Both the position numbers and the translations under genes were made by a program. Of a stretch of DNA of 64,000 nt, positions 8,346-18,179 are shown piece after piece. The notes under the pieces are model-generated. The model was not told where the DNA came from and searched no databases. It worked only from the letters and a program-made list of their open reading frames with translations. The number at the start of each line of letters is the position of its first letter. Position 1 is the first letter of the stretch. The stretch covers positions 402,001 to 466,000 of the forward strand of contig NZ_CP137557.1 in NCBI RefSeq assembly GCF_019249655.2. Direction: 5' to 3'. This DNA is from Segatella copri (lineage in GTDB: Bacteria; Bacteroidota; Bacteroidia; Bacteroidales; Bacteroidaceae).

Positions 8346-9005
8346 TTACAGTTTGTTGCCGTAGCAGAGGTCTCCGGCGTCGCCGAATCCTGGTACGATG
8401 TATTTATGTTCGTTCAATCCCTCGTCGATAGAAGCGCACCAGATGGTGGTCTTGTCTTCTGGGAAAGTCTTCTTTACGTGCTCGATGCCTTCTGGCGAAG
8501 CGAGGACGCAAGCCACGTGGATGTGCTTAGGATTGCCCTTGGTAAGAAACGCCTTCATACCCATTTCCATGCTGATGCCGGTGGCAAGCATAGGGTCAGC
8601 GATGATGAGCGTCTTGTCGGTGAGGTCTGGGGTAGCCAGATACTCAATGTGAACGCCAATCTCGGTATGTTCCTTGTTGGTATATTCGCGATAGGCACTA
8701 ACGAAGGCATTGCCCGAATGGTCGAAGATGTTCAGGAAACCCTCGTGGAAAGGCAGACCGGCACGGAAGATGGTACCGATGACAATCTTGTCGGTAGGAA
8801 GATTGACTTGTGCCACGCCCAGCGGGGTGGTCACCTCTTTAGATTGATAATTGAGGGTCTTTGAAATCTCAAAAGCCTCATACTCGCCGATTCTCTTGAT
8901 GTTGTTGCGGAAGAGAAGACGGTTCTTTTGATAGTCGCAGTCACGCATCTCTGCCAGGTATCTGTTGATGATGCTGTTATGCTCGCTCAGATTGATAATC
9001 TCCAT
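8346..9005 (-). CDS. upp: Uracil phosphoribosyltransferase
   Basis: A 219-residue cytoplasmic enzyme that joins uracil to PRPP to give UMP in pyrimidine salvage. The PRPP-binding loop is ADPMLATG (residues 136-143), followed by the uracil-binding C-terminal block VPGFGDAGD. Length is close to the family norm (about 208-220). It is transcribed alone from a good reverse-strand promoter and faces away from pckA. The nearby TGS/uridine kinase feeds the same UMP pool from uridine, so the two genes form a loose salvage neighbourhood separated by a palindromic element and an inserted cassette. Confidence 0.96.
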   Translation of the reverse strand: MEIINLSEHNSIINRYLAEMRDCDYQKNRLLFRNNIKRIGEYEAFEISKTLNYQSKEVTTPLGVAQVNLPTDKIVIGTIFRAGLPFHEGFLNIFDHSGNAFVSAYREYTNKEHTEIGVHIEYLATPDLTDKTLIIADPMLATGISMEMGMKAFLTKGNPKHIHVACVLASPEGIEHVKKTFPEDKTTIWCASIDEGLNEHKYIVPGFGDAGDLCYGNKL

Positions 9006-9068
9006 AGCTGTAATATTTTAATTTCTCGTTATATCTTAAAAACTTGCTTGTTTATTGCTAAATTTCTG

Positions 9069-9099
9069 CAAAGATACGATTTAATGCGGAAACTACAAA
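9069..9099 (-). promoter_or_regulatory. Promoter of upp
   Basis: On the reverse strand TTTG (plus 9096-9099) is followed after 19 bp by TATCTTTG (plus 9069-9076), a close match to the Bacteroidetes vegetative promoter. It lies 64 bp before the ATG. Confidence 0.75.
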
Positions 9100-9153
9100 A
9101 TGTTTTTCTGTTTTTTTTCGGGGAGCATCAAAAGCCTCCTTCTTCTCTTTATA

Positions 9154-9199
9154 TATATGGCGTTTATTCTCTCTTGTATATGGCGTATATTCTCCTTTT
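9154..9199. repeat. Two 23-bp tandem AT-rich repeats between upp and pckA
   Basis: TATATGGCGTTTATTCTCT starting at 9154 is repeated as TATATGGCGTATATTCTCC starting at 9177. The 458-bp divergent spacer 9006-9463 otherwise holds only the two promoters; no gene is seen. The repeats could be regulator sites, but that is a guess. Confidence 0.55.
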
Positions 9200-9349
9200 A
9201 TATATAAATAGGTGGAAAGCAAAGCACATATAGAAGCAGATTAGCCGGAATATTTGCAAAGTCAATATGGCAAATTATAGATGAATTGGCTGATTTTTGA
9301 TTCTTTAACCTAAAAAGATTTTAAAAAGCAAGAATATTATCTAAGAATC

Positions 9350-9380
9350 TTTGCTATAAAACATATTTTTCGTACCTTTG
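9350..9380 (+). promoter_or_regulatory. Promoter of pckA
   Basis: TTTG at 9350-9353, a 19-bp spacer and TACCTTTG at 9373-9380 match the Bacteroidetes -33/-7 consensus almost perfectly. It is followed by a leader of about 75 nt before the ATG at 9464. Confidence 0.85.
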
Positions 9381-9463
9381 CGGCGGTTTTGGGAGAATGA
9401 TGGTTTCTTCTATCAACCAAGGTAAAGAGAAATTATTCACAACTTAAATACATTTAAAATAAA

Positions 9464-11077
9464 ATGGCAAAGTTTGATAAGTCAGTTTTGGCAAAGTACG
9501 GAATCACAGGTACAACTGAGGTTCTCTACAATCCTTCTTATGAGGTATTGTTCAATGAGGAGACTAAGGAAGGTCTCGAGGGTTTTGAGGTTGGTCAGGA
9601 GACTGAGCTCGGTGCAGTTAACGTAATGACTGGTATTTACACAGGTCGTTCTCCTAAAGACAAGTTCATCGTTGACGATGCTACATCTCACGACACTGTA
9701 TGGTGGGATTCTGAGGAGTATCACAACGATAACCACAAGGCTACTCCAGAGGCTTGGAATGCCGTTAAGGAGATCGCTAAGAAGGAGCTTTCTAACAAGA
9801 AGTTGTTCGTAGTAGATGGTTTCTGCGGTACACACAAGGATACACGTATGAAGGTACGTTTCATCGTTGAGGTAGCATGGCAGGCACACTTCGTAACAAA
9901 TATGTTCATCCGTCCTCAGAACGAGGCTGAGTTCGATCAGGAGCCAGACTTCATCGTTTACAATGCTTCTAAGGCAAAGGTTGAGAACTGGAAGGAGTTG
10001 GGTCTCCACTCAGAGACAGCCGTTGTATTCAACGTAACTTCTAAGGAGCAGGTTATCATCAACACATGGTATGGTGGTGAGATGAAGAAGGGTATGTTCT
10101 CTATGATGAACTACTTCTTGCCATTGAAGGGTATGGCTTCTATGCACTGCTCTGCCAACACAGATATGAACGGTGAGAATACAGCTATCTTCTTCGGTCT
10201 TTCTGGTACAGGTAAGACTACATTGTCAACAGACCCTAAGCGTAAGTTGATCGGTGACGATGAGCACGGATGGGACGACGAGGGTGTGTTCAACTTCGAA
10301 GGTGGTTGCTACGCTAAGGTTATCAACCTCGACAAGGAGTCTGAGCCAGATATCTACGGTGCTATCACACGTGACGCTCTCCTCGAGAACGTAACTGTAG
10401 CTAAGGATGGTAAGATTGACTTCGCAGATAAGACTGTTACCGAGAATACTCGTGTATCTTATCCTATCTACCACATCAAGAACATCCAGCGTCCATTCTC
10501 TCAGGGTCCAGCTGCTAAGCAGGTTATCTTCCTCTCAGCAGATGCATTCGGTGTATTGCCACCAGTATCTATCTTGAACGCTGAGCAGACTAAGTATTAC
10601 TTCCTCTCTGGCTTCACAGCTAAGTTGGCTGGTACAGAGCGCGGTATCACCGAGCCTACTCCAACATTCTCTGCTTGCTTCGGTCAGGCATTCTTGGAGT
10701 TGCACCCAACTAAGTACGCTGAGGAGTTGGTAAAGAAGATGCAGAAGTCTGGTGCTAAGGCATACTTGGTTAACACAGGTTGGAACGGTACAGGCAAGCG
10801 TATCTCTATCCGCGATACACGTGGTATCATCGACGCTATCCTCGACCACTCAATCGACGCAGCTCCTACAAAGACTATCCCATTCTTCAACTTCGTAGTT
10901 CCTACACAGTTGGAAGGCGTAGATCCTAAGATCCTCGATCCTCGTGATACATACGCTGATGCTTCTCAGTGGGAGGAGAAGGCTAAGGATTTGGCTGCTC
11001 GCTTCATCAAGAACTTCAAGAAGTATGAGACAAACGAGGCTGGTAAGGCTCTCGTTGCTGCTGGTCCACAACTCTAA
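9464..11077 (+). CDS. pckA: Phosphoenolpyruvate carboxykinase (ATP)
   Basis: A 537-residue cytoplasmic enzyme interconverting oxaloacetate and PEP with ATP/ADP. In gut Bacteroidota it usually runs toward oxaloacetate, fixing CO2 for the fumarate/succinate branch. The kinase-1a P-loop GLSGTGKT is at residues 245-252, followed by the metal-binding DDEHGW block at about 266-271; [10 protein letters not shown] near 59-68 is the substrate-binding start of the family. Codon use is strongly biased (CGT, GGT, AAG and CTC in long runs), unlike the neighbours, which fits very high expression. It has its own strong promoter and a terminator directly after the stop. Confidence 0.97.
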   Translation: MAKFDKSVLAKYGITGTTEVLYNPSYEVLFNEETKEGLEGFEVGQETELGAVNVMTGIYTGRSPKDKFIVDDATSHDTVWWDSEEYHNDNHKATPEAWNAVKEIAKKELSNKKLFVVDGFCGTHKDTRMKVRFIVEVAWQAHFVTNMFIRPQNEAEFDQEPDFIVYNASKAKVENWKELGLHSETAVVFNVTSKEQVIINTWYGGEMKKGMFSMMNYFLPLKGMASMHCSANTDMNGENTAIFFGLSGTGKTTLSTDPKRKLIGDDEHGWDDEGVFNFEGGCYAKVINLDKESEPDIYGAITRDALLENVTVAKDGKIDFADKTVTENTRVSYPIYHIKNIQRPFSQGPAAKQVIFLSADAFGVLPPVSILNAEQTKYYFLSGFTAKLAGTERGITEPTPTFSACFGQAFLELHPTKYAEELVKKMQKSGAKAYLVNTGWNGTGKRISIRDTRGIIDAILDHSIDAAPTKTIPFFNFVVPTQLEGVDPKILDPRDTYADASQWEEKAKDLAARFIKNFKKYETNEAGKALVAAGPQL

Positions 11078-11107
11078 TTCGACAATTCGAATTCATGCTA
11101 AATATGG

Positions 11108-11140
11108 AATCCCGTTTCTCGCAAGAGAAGCGGGATTTCT
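11108..11140 (+). terminator. Rho-independent terminator of pckA
   Basis: AATCCCG and TTTCTC (11108-11120) pair with GAGAAG and CGGGATT (11125-11137) around a GCAA tetraloop, giving 13 pairs with one G-U, followed by T-rich DNA. Confidence 0.85.
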
Positions 11141-11313
11141 TCGTCTATGATTTTCCCGTTTTTCCCCGATTTCATGTCTTTTCCTAGCTCTTAATCACTA
11201 AAAAATATAAAAAAAGCCCCTAAAATGAATAATTTGCATAATAATAAGGTGAAAAGGGCGGATTTTTGAAGAATTCTCCGTAAATTTGCAGCTAAAAAGA
11301 AAAATTGAATAGA

Positions 11314-12684
11314 ATGAAAAGGAAGTTTTTTGCTTTCATAGCACTGATTACAGCTACTTTCTCGCTCTCATCTTGCTTGAGCAGCGACGATACAACTGTG
11401 GAATATACATACGATACGGCCATCACCAGCTTCTCGCTCGGTAACCTCGACAGATATGCTAAGACTGCTGCCGGAAAGGATACCCTGCTGAAGTCGAACG
11501 TGACGGGCTCCAACTATAAATTTTATATAAATCAGACCACCCGTCAGATCTATAATGCGGATTCCTTGCCAGCCGGTACAAGGACAGCTGCCGTGTTGGC
11601 TACCATCGCCAGCAAGAACAGCAGTCCGGTGATCCTGATGCATGCTAAACAACCAGAGAATCTTGATTCGGCTGTCTATTATTCAAGCACCGACTCCATC
11701 GATTTCTCGCAGCCACGCAAAATCCGCGTGTACAACAATGCCTTCTCTGCATACACCACTTACACCGTGACCGTGAATGTGCATCAGGAGAAGCCATACG
11801 ATTTCAACTGGCAGGCTAAAGGAGCACAGGCTGCTTTGGCTGCCCTCCAGGATGTGAAGGTGCTCGCCCTGGGCGAATACATTTATGCCTTCGGTAAGAC
11901 TGCCGAGGGTATGAAGATATACAAGACTTCTTATACAGACGGTACTGCGTGGACAGAGGTTACCCCTAACCAGGCTTTCGCAGCTGATGACTATCAGAAT
12001 GCCGTGATGATGGATGGCAATATCTTCCTCCTTTCAGGCAGTAAGGTTTATCTTTCTGCCGATGCTGCTACCTGGCAGCAGGTGGGAGAGAACAGCGAAC
12101 TCAAGCAGCTGGCTGGTGCCAGCAGCAAGTATCTCTATGCCTTCACGGCTACTGGCATCTCCGTATCCAAGGATAAGGGAGCCACCTGGACAGCCCAGAA
12201 GATAGATGCAAAATATGATCTCCTGCCAACCCAGAACCTGAGCATGAGCGTTTCGGGCATCGCTTCGGTGAAGAATGCCGAGAACGTACTCCTCCTGGGA
12301 ACCCGTGATGCCAGCTACGGCGATACCATCGCTACCACCTGGACTCATGTGGCAGATTATGCCAGCAATGCTCCTGAATATGCCTGGAACTATATGGATG
12401 TGGATGCCAACCAGGCTAAGAACATGCTGCCGATGATGAGCGAGGTGATTACCTGCGCTGCCGATACCGGCTATGTGGCTCTGGGAAGCAACGGCAACTG
12501 GTATAAGAGCAAGGACAACGGACTGACCTGGGCGGTGGATTCGCTCATCACCCTGCCAGCAGAGTTCAAGGCAAATACCGGCCGCTTCGGTTTCTGCCGC
12601 GACAACAACCACTTCTACTGGGTAATCCGCAACGGTTACGTATGGAAGGGACGCTATAACATCGATGGCTGGCGCAAGGACTAA
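11314..12684 (+). CDS. DUF6242-type lipoprotein with Asp-box (BNR) beta-propeller motifs
   Basis: A 456-residue exported lipoprotein. The ATG at 11314 is preferred over a TTG at 11305. The signal peptide ends in lipobox LSSC with cysteine 21. The first about 150 residues look like an immunoglobulin-like/DUF6242 N-terminal domain. The rest carries Asp-box-like motifs: LSADAATW at about 247, SKDKGATW at about 284 and SKDNGLTW at about 398, typical of a BNR beta-propeller. I recognise this protein as the regular first gene before a DUF6089 barrel, uppS and bamA in Prevotellaceae, so an outer-membrane or surface role is likely but unproven. A -7-like TAAATTTG lies at 11281-11288. Confidence 0.8.
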   Translation: MKRKFFAFIALITATFSLSSCLSSDDTTVEYTYDTAITSFSLGNLDRYAKTAAGKDTLLKSNVTGSNYKFYINQTTRQIYNADSLPAGTRTAAVLATIASKNSSPVILMHAKQPENLDSAVYYSSTDSIDFSQPRKIRVYNNAFSAYTTYTVTVNVHQEKPYDFNWQAKGAQAALAALQDVKVLALGEYIYAFGKTAEGMKIYKTSYTDGTAWTEVTPNQAFAADDYQNAVMMDGNIFLLSGSKVYLSADAATWQQVGENSELKQLAGASSKYLYAFTATGISVSKDKGATWTAQKIDAKYDLLPTQNLSMSVSGIASVKNAENVLLLGTRDASYGDTIATTWTHVADYASNAPEYAWNYMDVDANQAKNMLPMMSEVITCAADTGYVALGSNGNWYKSKDNGLTWAVDSLITLPAEFKANTGRFGFCRDNNHFYWVIRNGYVWKGRYNIDGWRKD

Positions 12685-12741
12685 GCCATCCCTCGTTTGG
12701 CAAAGCATTAACAAGACATTATATATAATAAGGTATAGGAA

Positions 12742-13434
12742 ATGAAAATCAGCTTGCGCAACTTCCTGTTGCTGCTGTGCCTCTTGTTCCAGATGCAATG
12801 GGCAAGGGCGCAGGACGACCCGCAATATCGCATGGAGATAGGTGCGGGCGTTGGTCTGGTGGCTTACGAAGGCGACCTGAACGGCAATGTCTTTGCCAAC
12901 CAGCAGCCGATGGGAGCCATCGTGGGCAGATATAATTTCGACCCATACAAGGACTTGCGGCTCAACCTGGCGTTCGGCAAACTGAAAGGATCCACCGACA
13001 AGGTGGAAACCTACTATCCCGACTATCAGGAGGCACCTTACTCCTTCAACAACACGCTGGTGGATATGAGCCTGGTGTTTGAGTATAACTTCTGGCCTTA
13101 CGGCACAGGCAGGGACTATCGCGGAGCCAAAAGGCTGGTGCCCTTCGTGTTTGGCGGCCTGGGAGCCACCTTTGTGAAGGGAGACGGGAAGAATGTATTT
13201 ACCGCCAACGTGCCCCTGGGCATCGGCGCCAAATATAAGGTGACAGACAGGCTGAACATCGGCGTGGACTGGACCATCCATTTCTCGCTGAACGACGAAC
13301 TGGACGGGGTGAAAGACCCCTATCTCATCAAGAGCAGCGGAGCCTTCAAGAACACCGACTGCTACTCGATGCTCCAGTTATCGCTCACCTACAGTTTCAG
13401 CGAAAGATGTAAAACTTGTAATAAGGAAGATTAA
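12742..13434 (+). CDS. DUF6089-type outer-membrane beta-barrel protein
   Basis: A 230-residue exported protein with a cleavable signal peptide (ending near WARAQ at residue 24) and alternating hydrophobic strands with glycine-rich turns throughout, as in eight-strand outer-membrane barrels. Examples are GAGVGLVAYEGDL near the start and LQLSLTYSF near the end. The C-terminal CKTCNKED tail after the last strand is unusual for a barrel. It follows the DUF6242 lipoprotein and precedes uppS and bamA, with short gaps, so it probably belongs to the envelope operon. The start is preceded by ATATATAATAAGGTAT at 12721-12736, where AAGGT may act as a weak Shine-Dalgarno. Confidence 0.85.
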   Translation: MKISLRNFLLLLCLLFQMQWARAQDDPQYRMEIGAGVGLVAYEGDLNGNVFANQQPMGAIVGRYNFDPYKDLRLNLAFGKLKGSTDKVETYYPDYQEAPYSFNNTLVDMSLVFEYNFWPYGTGRDYRGAKRLVPFVFGGLGATFVKGDGKNVFTANVPLGIGAKYKVTDRLNIGVDWTIHFSLNDELDGVKDPYLIKSSGAFKNTDCYSMLQLSLTYSFSERCKTCNKED

Positions 13435-13461
13435 GAACTCGTAAATAAAGAAGAATATTAT

Positions 13462-14217
13462 ATGAACAACTTGGATATGAACAGAATTCCTGAGCACATC
13501 GCCATCATCATGGATGGCAATGGACGCTGGGCTACTGAAAGAGGTAAGGACCGCAGCTACGGCCATCAGGCTGGAGTTGACGCAGTGCGTTGCATCACAT
13601 CAGAGTGTACTCGCCTCGGCGTGAAGTATCTCACCCTCTATACCTTCTCTACAGAGAACTGGAATCGTCCTGCCGACGAAATCTCGGCTCTGATGGGATT
13701 GGTGCTCACTTCACTGGAGGATGAAATCTTCATGAAGAACAACGTGCGTTTCCGTGTAATCGGCGATATGAAGCGTCTGCCACAGGCTGTGCAGGATAAG
13801 TTGCAGGAAACCATGGACCATACCGCCAAGAACGACGCCATGACCATGGTGGTGGCACTGAGCTACAGCTCACGCTGGGAAATCATGAAGGCGATGAAGG
13901 AAACCGTGAAGGAAGCCATGGAGAAGGGCGCCAGCTATGAAGAAGTGGAGAAGATGCTGACCGAGGAGAACTTCGAGCAGCACCTGGAGACCAACTTCAT
14001 GCCAGACCCAGACCTGCTGATCCGTACGGGCGGTGAGTTGCGCATCAGCAACTATCTGCTTTGGCAGATTGCCTATTCGGAACTTTACTTCTGTGACACA
14101 TATTGGCCAGACTTCAACGAGGAGTGTCTGCACAAGGCTATAGAGAGCTTCCAGACCCGCCAGCGCCGCTACGGAAAGACCGAGGCACAGGTAGAGGCAG
14201 AGGAGGAAAGCAAGTAA
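13462..14217 (+). CDS. uppS: Isoprenyl transferase (undecaprenyl diphosphate synthase)
   Basis: A 251-residue cytoplasmic cis-prenyltransferase that condenses isopentenyl diphosphate units to make the C55 lipid carrier for peptidoglycan and surface glycans. The signature [13 protein letters not shown] holds the catalytic aspartate at residue 18; the C-terminal [15 protein letters not shown] block binds the substrate diphosphate. Length matches the family. It lies 27 bp after the DUF6089 barrel gene and 68 bp before bamA, a conserved neighbourhood linking cell-wall lipid supply with outer-membrane assembly. A second in-frame ATG at 13477 is an alternative start. Confidence 0.96.
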   Translation: MNNLDMNRIPEHIAIIMDGNGRWATERGKDRSYGHQAGVDAVRCITSECTRLGVKYLTLYTFSTENWNRPADEISALMGLVLTSLEDEIFMKNNVRFRVIGDMKRLPQAVQDKLQETMDHTAKNDAMTMVVALSYSSRWEIMKAMKETVKEAMEKGASYEEVEKMLTEENFEQHLETNFMPDPDLLIRTGGELRISNYLLWQIAYSELYFCDTYWPDFNEECLHKAIESFQTRQRRYGKTEAQVEAEEESK

Positions 14218-14285
14218 CATCTCCACGATGATAGGTAAGCAAAGAAGATAAGTTATAGATATTATATATATAATAAGGTATATAA

Positions 14286-16922
14286 ATGAACAAGTTTAGA
14301 AAGATTTTCATCCTGCTGCTGGGCGTTATGGCGAGTGTGCAGATGCTGGCACAAGATAAAATCGTTAATCCCGACATCTCGTATGCCGGAACACCCCGCA
14401 CGCTGACCATCGGCGGTATCAACGTTTCGGGTGTGGAAGGATACGAGGACTACGTGCTCACGGGTATCTCCGGACTCTCGGTGGGTGATGAAATAGAAGT
14501 TCCTGGCGATGCAATCACCAGTGCTGTGAAGCGTTATTGGAAGCATGGCCTCTTCTCGAAGGTTGCTATCGCTGCCGACTCCATCGTAGGCGAGAAACTC
14601 TATCTGCACATCTATCTGGCTGTGCGCCCTCGTATCTCGAACATCAACTATGTGGGCTTGAAGAAGAGTGAGCGTGAGGATATGGAGCAGAAGCTGGGTA
14701 TGGTGAAGGGTACGCAGGTGACCCCTAACATGCTCGACCGTGCCAAGATTCTCGCCAAGAAGTATTTCGACGACAAGGGATTCAAGAATGCCGATATCCA
14801 GATTAACCAGCGCGACGACGTGGCTAACAAGGGACAGGTGATTCTGGATGTCATCGTGGACAAGAAACAGAAGATCAAGGTTCATCAGATTACCATCGAC
14901 GGTAACGAGAAACTCTCTGACCGCAAGATCAAGGGTGGATTCTTCTCGAAGGGTGCCTTTGCCAAGACCCATGAGGCAGGCAAGTTTGCCACCTTCTTCA
15001 AGTCGAAGAAGTTTACTCCTGAGCGCTGGAAGGAAGATAAGCAGAAACTCATCGAAAAATACTATGAGTATGGTTATCGCGACGCCCAGATTCTGGAGGA
15101 TAGCATCAGCAACTTCGACGAGAAGCATGTGAACGTATATATCAAGGTGGACGAAGGCAAGCAGTACTTCGTGCGCAACATCAACTGGGTGGGTAACACC
15201 GTATATCAGACAGACAGGCTCAACTATCTGTTGGGTATGAAGAAGGGTGATGTATATAACCAGAAGATTCTGCACAAGCGATTGAACGAGGATGATGATG
15301 CGGTGGCGAACCTCTACTACAACAATGGTTACGTGTTCTCCAGCATCAATCCTGCCGAAATCAATATCGACGGTGATTCCATTGACTTGGAGATGCGCGT
15401 AACAGAGGGACCTCAGGCTTACCTGAGCCACGTACGTATCAACGGTAACACCCGTCTTTATGAGAATGTGGTGCGCCGTGAGCTCCGTACCAAGCCAGGC
15501 GACCTCTTCTCTAAGGAGGCGCTGATGCGTTCGGCTCGTGAGTTGGCTTCTATGGGACACTTCGACCCAGAAAAGGTTAGCCCAGACGTGAAGCCTAACT
15601 ACGAGGACGGAACCGTGGATGTAAACTGGAACCTGGAGCAGAAGAGTAACGACCAGATTGAGTTCTCGCTCGGTTGGGGTCAGACGGGTGTCATCGGACG
15701 TGTGGGCTTGAAGCTCAACAACTTCTCTATGGCAAACCTCTTCAATAAGAATAAGGAGCATCGTGGCATCATGCCTATCGGTGATGGTGAGGTGCTGAGC
15801 ATCGGTGCACAGACCAACGGTACCTACTACCAGAGCTACAACGTAAGCTACTCTACCAACTGGTTTGGCGGCAAGCGTCCTATCCAGTTTAGTGTGGGTG
15901 CCTACTACAGCAAGAGTACTGACGTGTCGAGCAACTACTACAACAGTGCCTACATGAACAACTACATGAGTTACATGTATGGCTACGGTTCTGGTTACTA
16001 CAATAACTACGAGAATTATTACGACCCGGATAAGTACATCCAGATGGTGGGTGTGAGCCTCGGTTGGGGTAAGCGCCTCCGCTGGCCAGATGATTACTTC
16101 ACCCTGTCGGTGCAGTTGGCTTACCAGCGCTACATGATGAGAAACTGGAGCTACATGCTGATGACCAACGGTAATGCGAACAACTTGAACTTGACCATCG
16201 CATTGAACCGTACATCAACCGACAACCAGCTCTTCCCACGTCGTGGTTCAGAGTTCGAGGCAAGCGTGAACCTCACTCCACCATGGAGTGCGTTCGACAA
16301 CAAGGACTACAAGAACCTCGCCAACAACGCCAACTCTCCAACCTACTCTGAGGAGCAGCAGGAGAAGTATCGCTGGATTGAGTACCACAAGTGGAAGTTC
16401 AAGGCAAAGACCTATACCGCATTGACCAGCGGTCAGAAGTGTCTCGTCTTGATGACCCGCGTAGAGCTCGGTCTGCTCGGTGCTTACAACAAATACAAGA
16501 AGAGTCCATTCGAGACCTACTATGTGGGTGGTGACGGTATGAGCGGTTACTCATCTTACTATGGTGAGGAAACCATCGGACTCCGTGGTTACGAGAACGG
16601 TTCCGTATCTTATACCCGCAACACCGGTTACTATGCTTATGCCTACGACCGCTTCTCACTGGAGTTGCGTTATCCATTCCTGCTGGGCAATACCACTATC
16701 TATGGTTTGACCTTCGTAGAGGCAGGTAATGCGTGGTATGACACCAAGGACTTCAACCCATTCAGCATGAAGCGCAGTGCCGGTGTAGGTGTGCGTATCT
16801 TCCTGCCAATGGTAGGTTTGATGGGTATCGACTGGGCTTACGGTTTCGACAAGGTATGGAACGGCAGCCAGTATAAGAAGGGTGGAAGCCAGTTCCACTT
16901 CATCTTGGGTCAGGAATTCTAA
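14286..16922 (+). CDS. bamA: Outer-membrane protein assembly factor BamA
   Basis: An 878-residue outer-membrane protein that folds and inserts beta-barrel proteins. A signal peptide (cleaved near MLAQ, residue 22) is followed by about five POTRA domains (to about residue 450), each ending in short strand motifs such as YVGLKKSEREDM, HQITIDGNEKLSD, VNWVGNT-like and VRINGNTRLYE. A 16-strand barrel with the conserved loop-6 motif IGLRGYENGS follows, and the protein ends in phenylalanine, as BamA barrels do. It is longer than E. coli BamA (810). The ATG is preceded by an ATAATAAGGTAT motif. Three Skp/OmpH chaperone genes follow, which deliver its substrates. Confidence 0.96.
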   Translation: MNKFRKIFILLLGVMASVQMLAQDKIVNPDISYAGTPRTLTIGGINVSGVEGYEDYVLTGISGLSVGDEIEVPGDAITSAVKRYWKHGLFSKVAIAADSIVGEKLYLHIYLAVRPRISNINYVGLKKSEREDMEQKLGMVKGTQVTPNMLDRAKILAKKYFDDKGFKNADIQINQRDDVANKGQVILDVIVDKKQKIKVHQITIDGNEKLSDRKIKGGFFSKGAFAKTHEAGKFATFFKSKKFTPERWKEDKQKLIEKYYEYGYRDAQILEDSISNFDEKHVNVYIKVDEGKQYFVRNINWVGNTVYQTDRLNYLLGMKKGDVYNQKILHKRLNEDDDAVANLYYNNGYVFSSINPAEINIDGDSIDLEMRVTEGPQAYLSHVRINGNTRLYENVVRRELRTKPGDLFSKEALMRSARELASMGHFDPEKVSPDVKPNYEDGTVDVNWNLEQKSNDQIEFSLGWGQTGVIGRVGLKLNNFSMANLFNKNKEHRGIMPIGDGEVLSIGAQTNGTYYQSYNVSYSTNWFGGKRPIQFSVGAYYSKSTDVSSNYYNSAYMNNYMSYMYGYGSGYYNNYENYYDPDKYIQMVGVSLGWGKRLRWPDDYFTLSVQLAYQRYMMRNWSYMLMTNGNANNLNLTIALNRTSTDNQLFPRRGSEFEASVNLTPPWSAFDNKDYKNLANNANSPTYSEEQQEKYRWIEYHKWKFKAKTYTALTSGQKCLVLMTRVELGLLGAYNKYKKSPFETYYVGGDGMSGYSSYYGEETIGLRGYENGSVSYTRNTGYYAYAYDRFSLELRYPFLLGNTTIYGLTFVEAGNAWYDTKDFNPFSMKRSAGVGVRIFLPMVGLMGIDWAYGFDKVWNGSQYKKGGSQFHFILGQEF

Positions 16923-16933
16923 AAACGGATTTT

Positions 16934-17449
16934 ATGAAGAAAATAGTATTGATGCTGATGATGGCTGTAGCAGCCATCTCAGCACATGCACAGAAATATG
17001 CATTGGTAGATATGGAGTACATCCTGAAGAATGTACCCGCCTACGAGCGTGCCAACGAACAGTTGAACCAGGTGAGCCGCAAGTGGCAGGCCGAAGTAGA
17101 GGCCATCAACCTGGAGGCAAGCACCCTGTATAAGAACTATCAGAACGAGGTGGTCTTCCTCTCTCAGGAGCAGAAGAAAGCCAAGCAGGATGCCATCATG
17201 CAGAAAGAGAAGGAAGCCAGCGACCTGAAGAAGAAATACTTCGGTGCCGAGGGCGACCTCTACAAGATGCGCGAGGCACTGATGGGACCTATTCAGGAGG
17301 AGATATACAACGCAGTGAAGGAAATCTCCGACCTGCGCGGTTACTCGCTTGTTATCGACAGAGCCAGCAACAATGGAATCATCTTCGGATCGCCAAAAAT
17401 AGACATCAGCAACGAAGTATTGCAGAAATTAGGCTATTCTAACAAGTAA
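16934..17449 (+). CDS. OmpH/Skp-family periplasmic chaperone (first of three)
   Basis: A 171-residue exported protein with signal peptide MKKIVLMLMMAVAAISAHAQ. The mature part starts with KYALVDMEYILKNVP, the typical OmpH/Skp strand. It then has a long charged coiled coil (about residues 45-115, rich in E/K/Q) and closes with a short beta part (YSLVIDRASNNGIIFG). Skp-type trimers hold unfolded outer-membrane proteins in the periplasm. It begins 11 bp after bamA and is almost surely co-transcribed with it. Two paralogs follow. Confidence 0.93.
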   Translation: MKKIVLMLMMAVAAISAHAQKYALVDMEYILKNVPAYERANEQLNQVSRKWQAEVEAINLEASTLYKNYQNEVVFLSQEQKKAKQDAIMQKEKEASDLKKKYFGAEGDLYKMREALMGPIQEEIYNAVKEISDLRGYSLVIDRASNNGIIFGSPKIDISNEVLQKLGYSNK

Positions 17450-17496
17450 TAAATGTTATTCAAGCAAATAATTTAGGTTATTTCGAGAAATAATTG

Positions 17497-17504
17497 TATA
17501 TTTG
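17497..17504 (+). promoter_or_regulatory. Internal promoter -7 box before the second OmpH gene
   Basis: TATATTTG matches TAnnTTTG and sits in the 134-bp gap between the first and second OmpH genes, leaving an 80-nt leader. This suggests the second chaperone gene can be expressed apart from bamA. Confidence 0.55.
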
Positions 17505-17583
17505 CAGCCGAAAAGAAAGGGCGCGGCTCTAAACGGGGCTCTTTACGAACAAAGAATAATAATTAAAAAAGAATAAAACAGAA

Positions 17584-18069
17584 ATGAAAAAGCTTATTTT
17601 AATGTTGATGCTTTGTGCACCAATGACAATGATGGCTCAGAAGTTTGGCAAGGTTAACACCCAGCAGATTATGCAGTCTTTGCCTGACGTAGCTAAGGCT
17701 AATGGCGAGATGGAAGCTCTCCAGAAGCAGAAGGAGAACGAACTGAAATCTATGCAGGATGAGTTGCAGCGCAAGGCTGACGAGTTCCAGAAGGGTGCAA
17801 GCACCATGAACGCTACTGCCAAGCAGCAGAAGGAGACAGAGCTCCAAACTCTGCAGCAGAAGATTCAGCAGGCTTACCAGGATGGTCAGCAGGAGTTGCA
17901 GAAGAAGAGCAGCGAGCTGATGCAGCCTATCATCGCCAAGGTGCGTGCTGCTATCGAGGCTGTGGGCAAGGCTGGCAACTATACATACATCATGGAGGAT
18001 GGCACTGCTATCTATACCGGCGCCAACGTGGTGGATGTAACCAAGGAAGTTCAGTCTAAGATTAAGTAA
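17584..18069 (+). CDS. OmpH/Skp-family periplasmic chaperone (second)
   Basis: A 161-residue exported protein: signal peptide to about residue 18 (MTMMAQ), strand FGKVNTQQIMQSLP, a long glutamine/lysine/glutamate-rich coiled coil (residues about 38-110), and a closing strand YTYIMEDGTAIYTG. This is the smallest and most canonical of the three paralogs. It has a probable promoter of its own and a strong terminator 20-50 bp after its stop, so it forms a separate transcript within the bamA region. Role as outer-membrane-protein chaperone is inferred from the family. Confidence 0.93.
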   Translation: MKKLILMLMLCAPMTMMAQKFGKVNTQQIMQSLPDVAKANGEMEALQKQKENELKSMQDELQRKADEFQKGASTMNATAKQQKETELQTLQQKIQQAYQDGQQELQKKSSELMQPIIAKVRAAIEAVGKAGNYTYIMEDGTAIYTGANVVDVTKEVQSKIK

Positions 18070-18098
18070 TCCAACGTAAGTATTACGATAATGAAGCT

Positions 18099-18124
18099 AA
18101 GGGCAGGCACAAGTGCCTGCCCTT
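18099..18124 (+). terminator. Terminator after the second OmpH gene
   Basis: AAGGGCAGGCAC (18099-18110) pairs perfectly with GTGCCTGCCCTT (18113-18124), followed by ATTTAT. It separates the second OmpH gene from the third. Confidence 0.8.
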
Positions 18125-18179
18125 ATTTATCATCTAGCACATCTATTCACAAAAATAATCAAATAAGGTATCACGCATT

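Noticed and set aside
12034..13281. 415-aa reverse-strand open frame across the DUF6242 and DUF6089 genes
   Set aside because: It spans two unrelated forward genes and their spacer and shows no motif; it is an antisense artefact.
14262..15761. 499-aa reverse-strand open frame opposite bamA
   Set aside because: It is a shadow of the highly biased bamA codons: composition is Leu/Val/His-rich, no domain is recognisable, and the bamA frame is certain.
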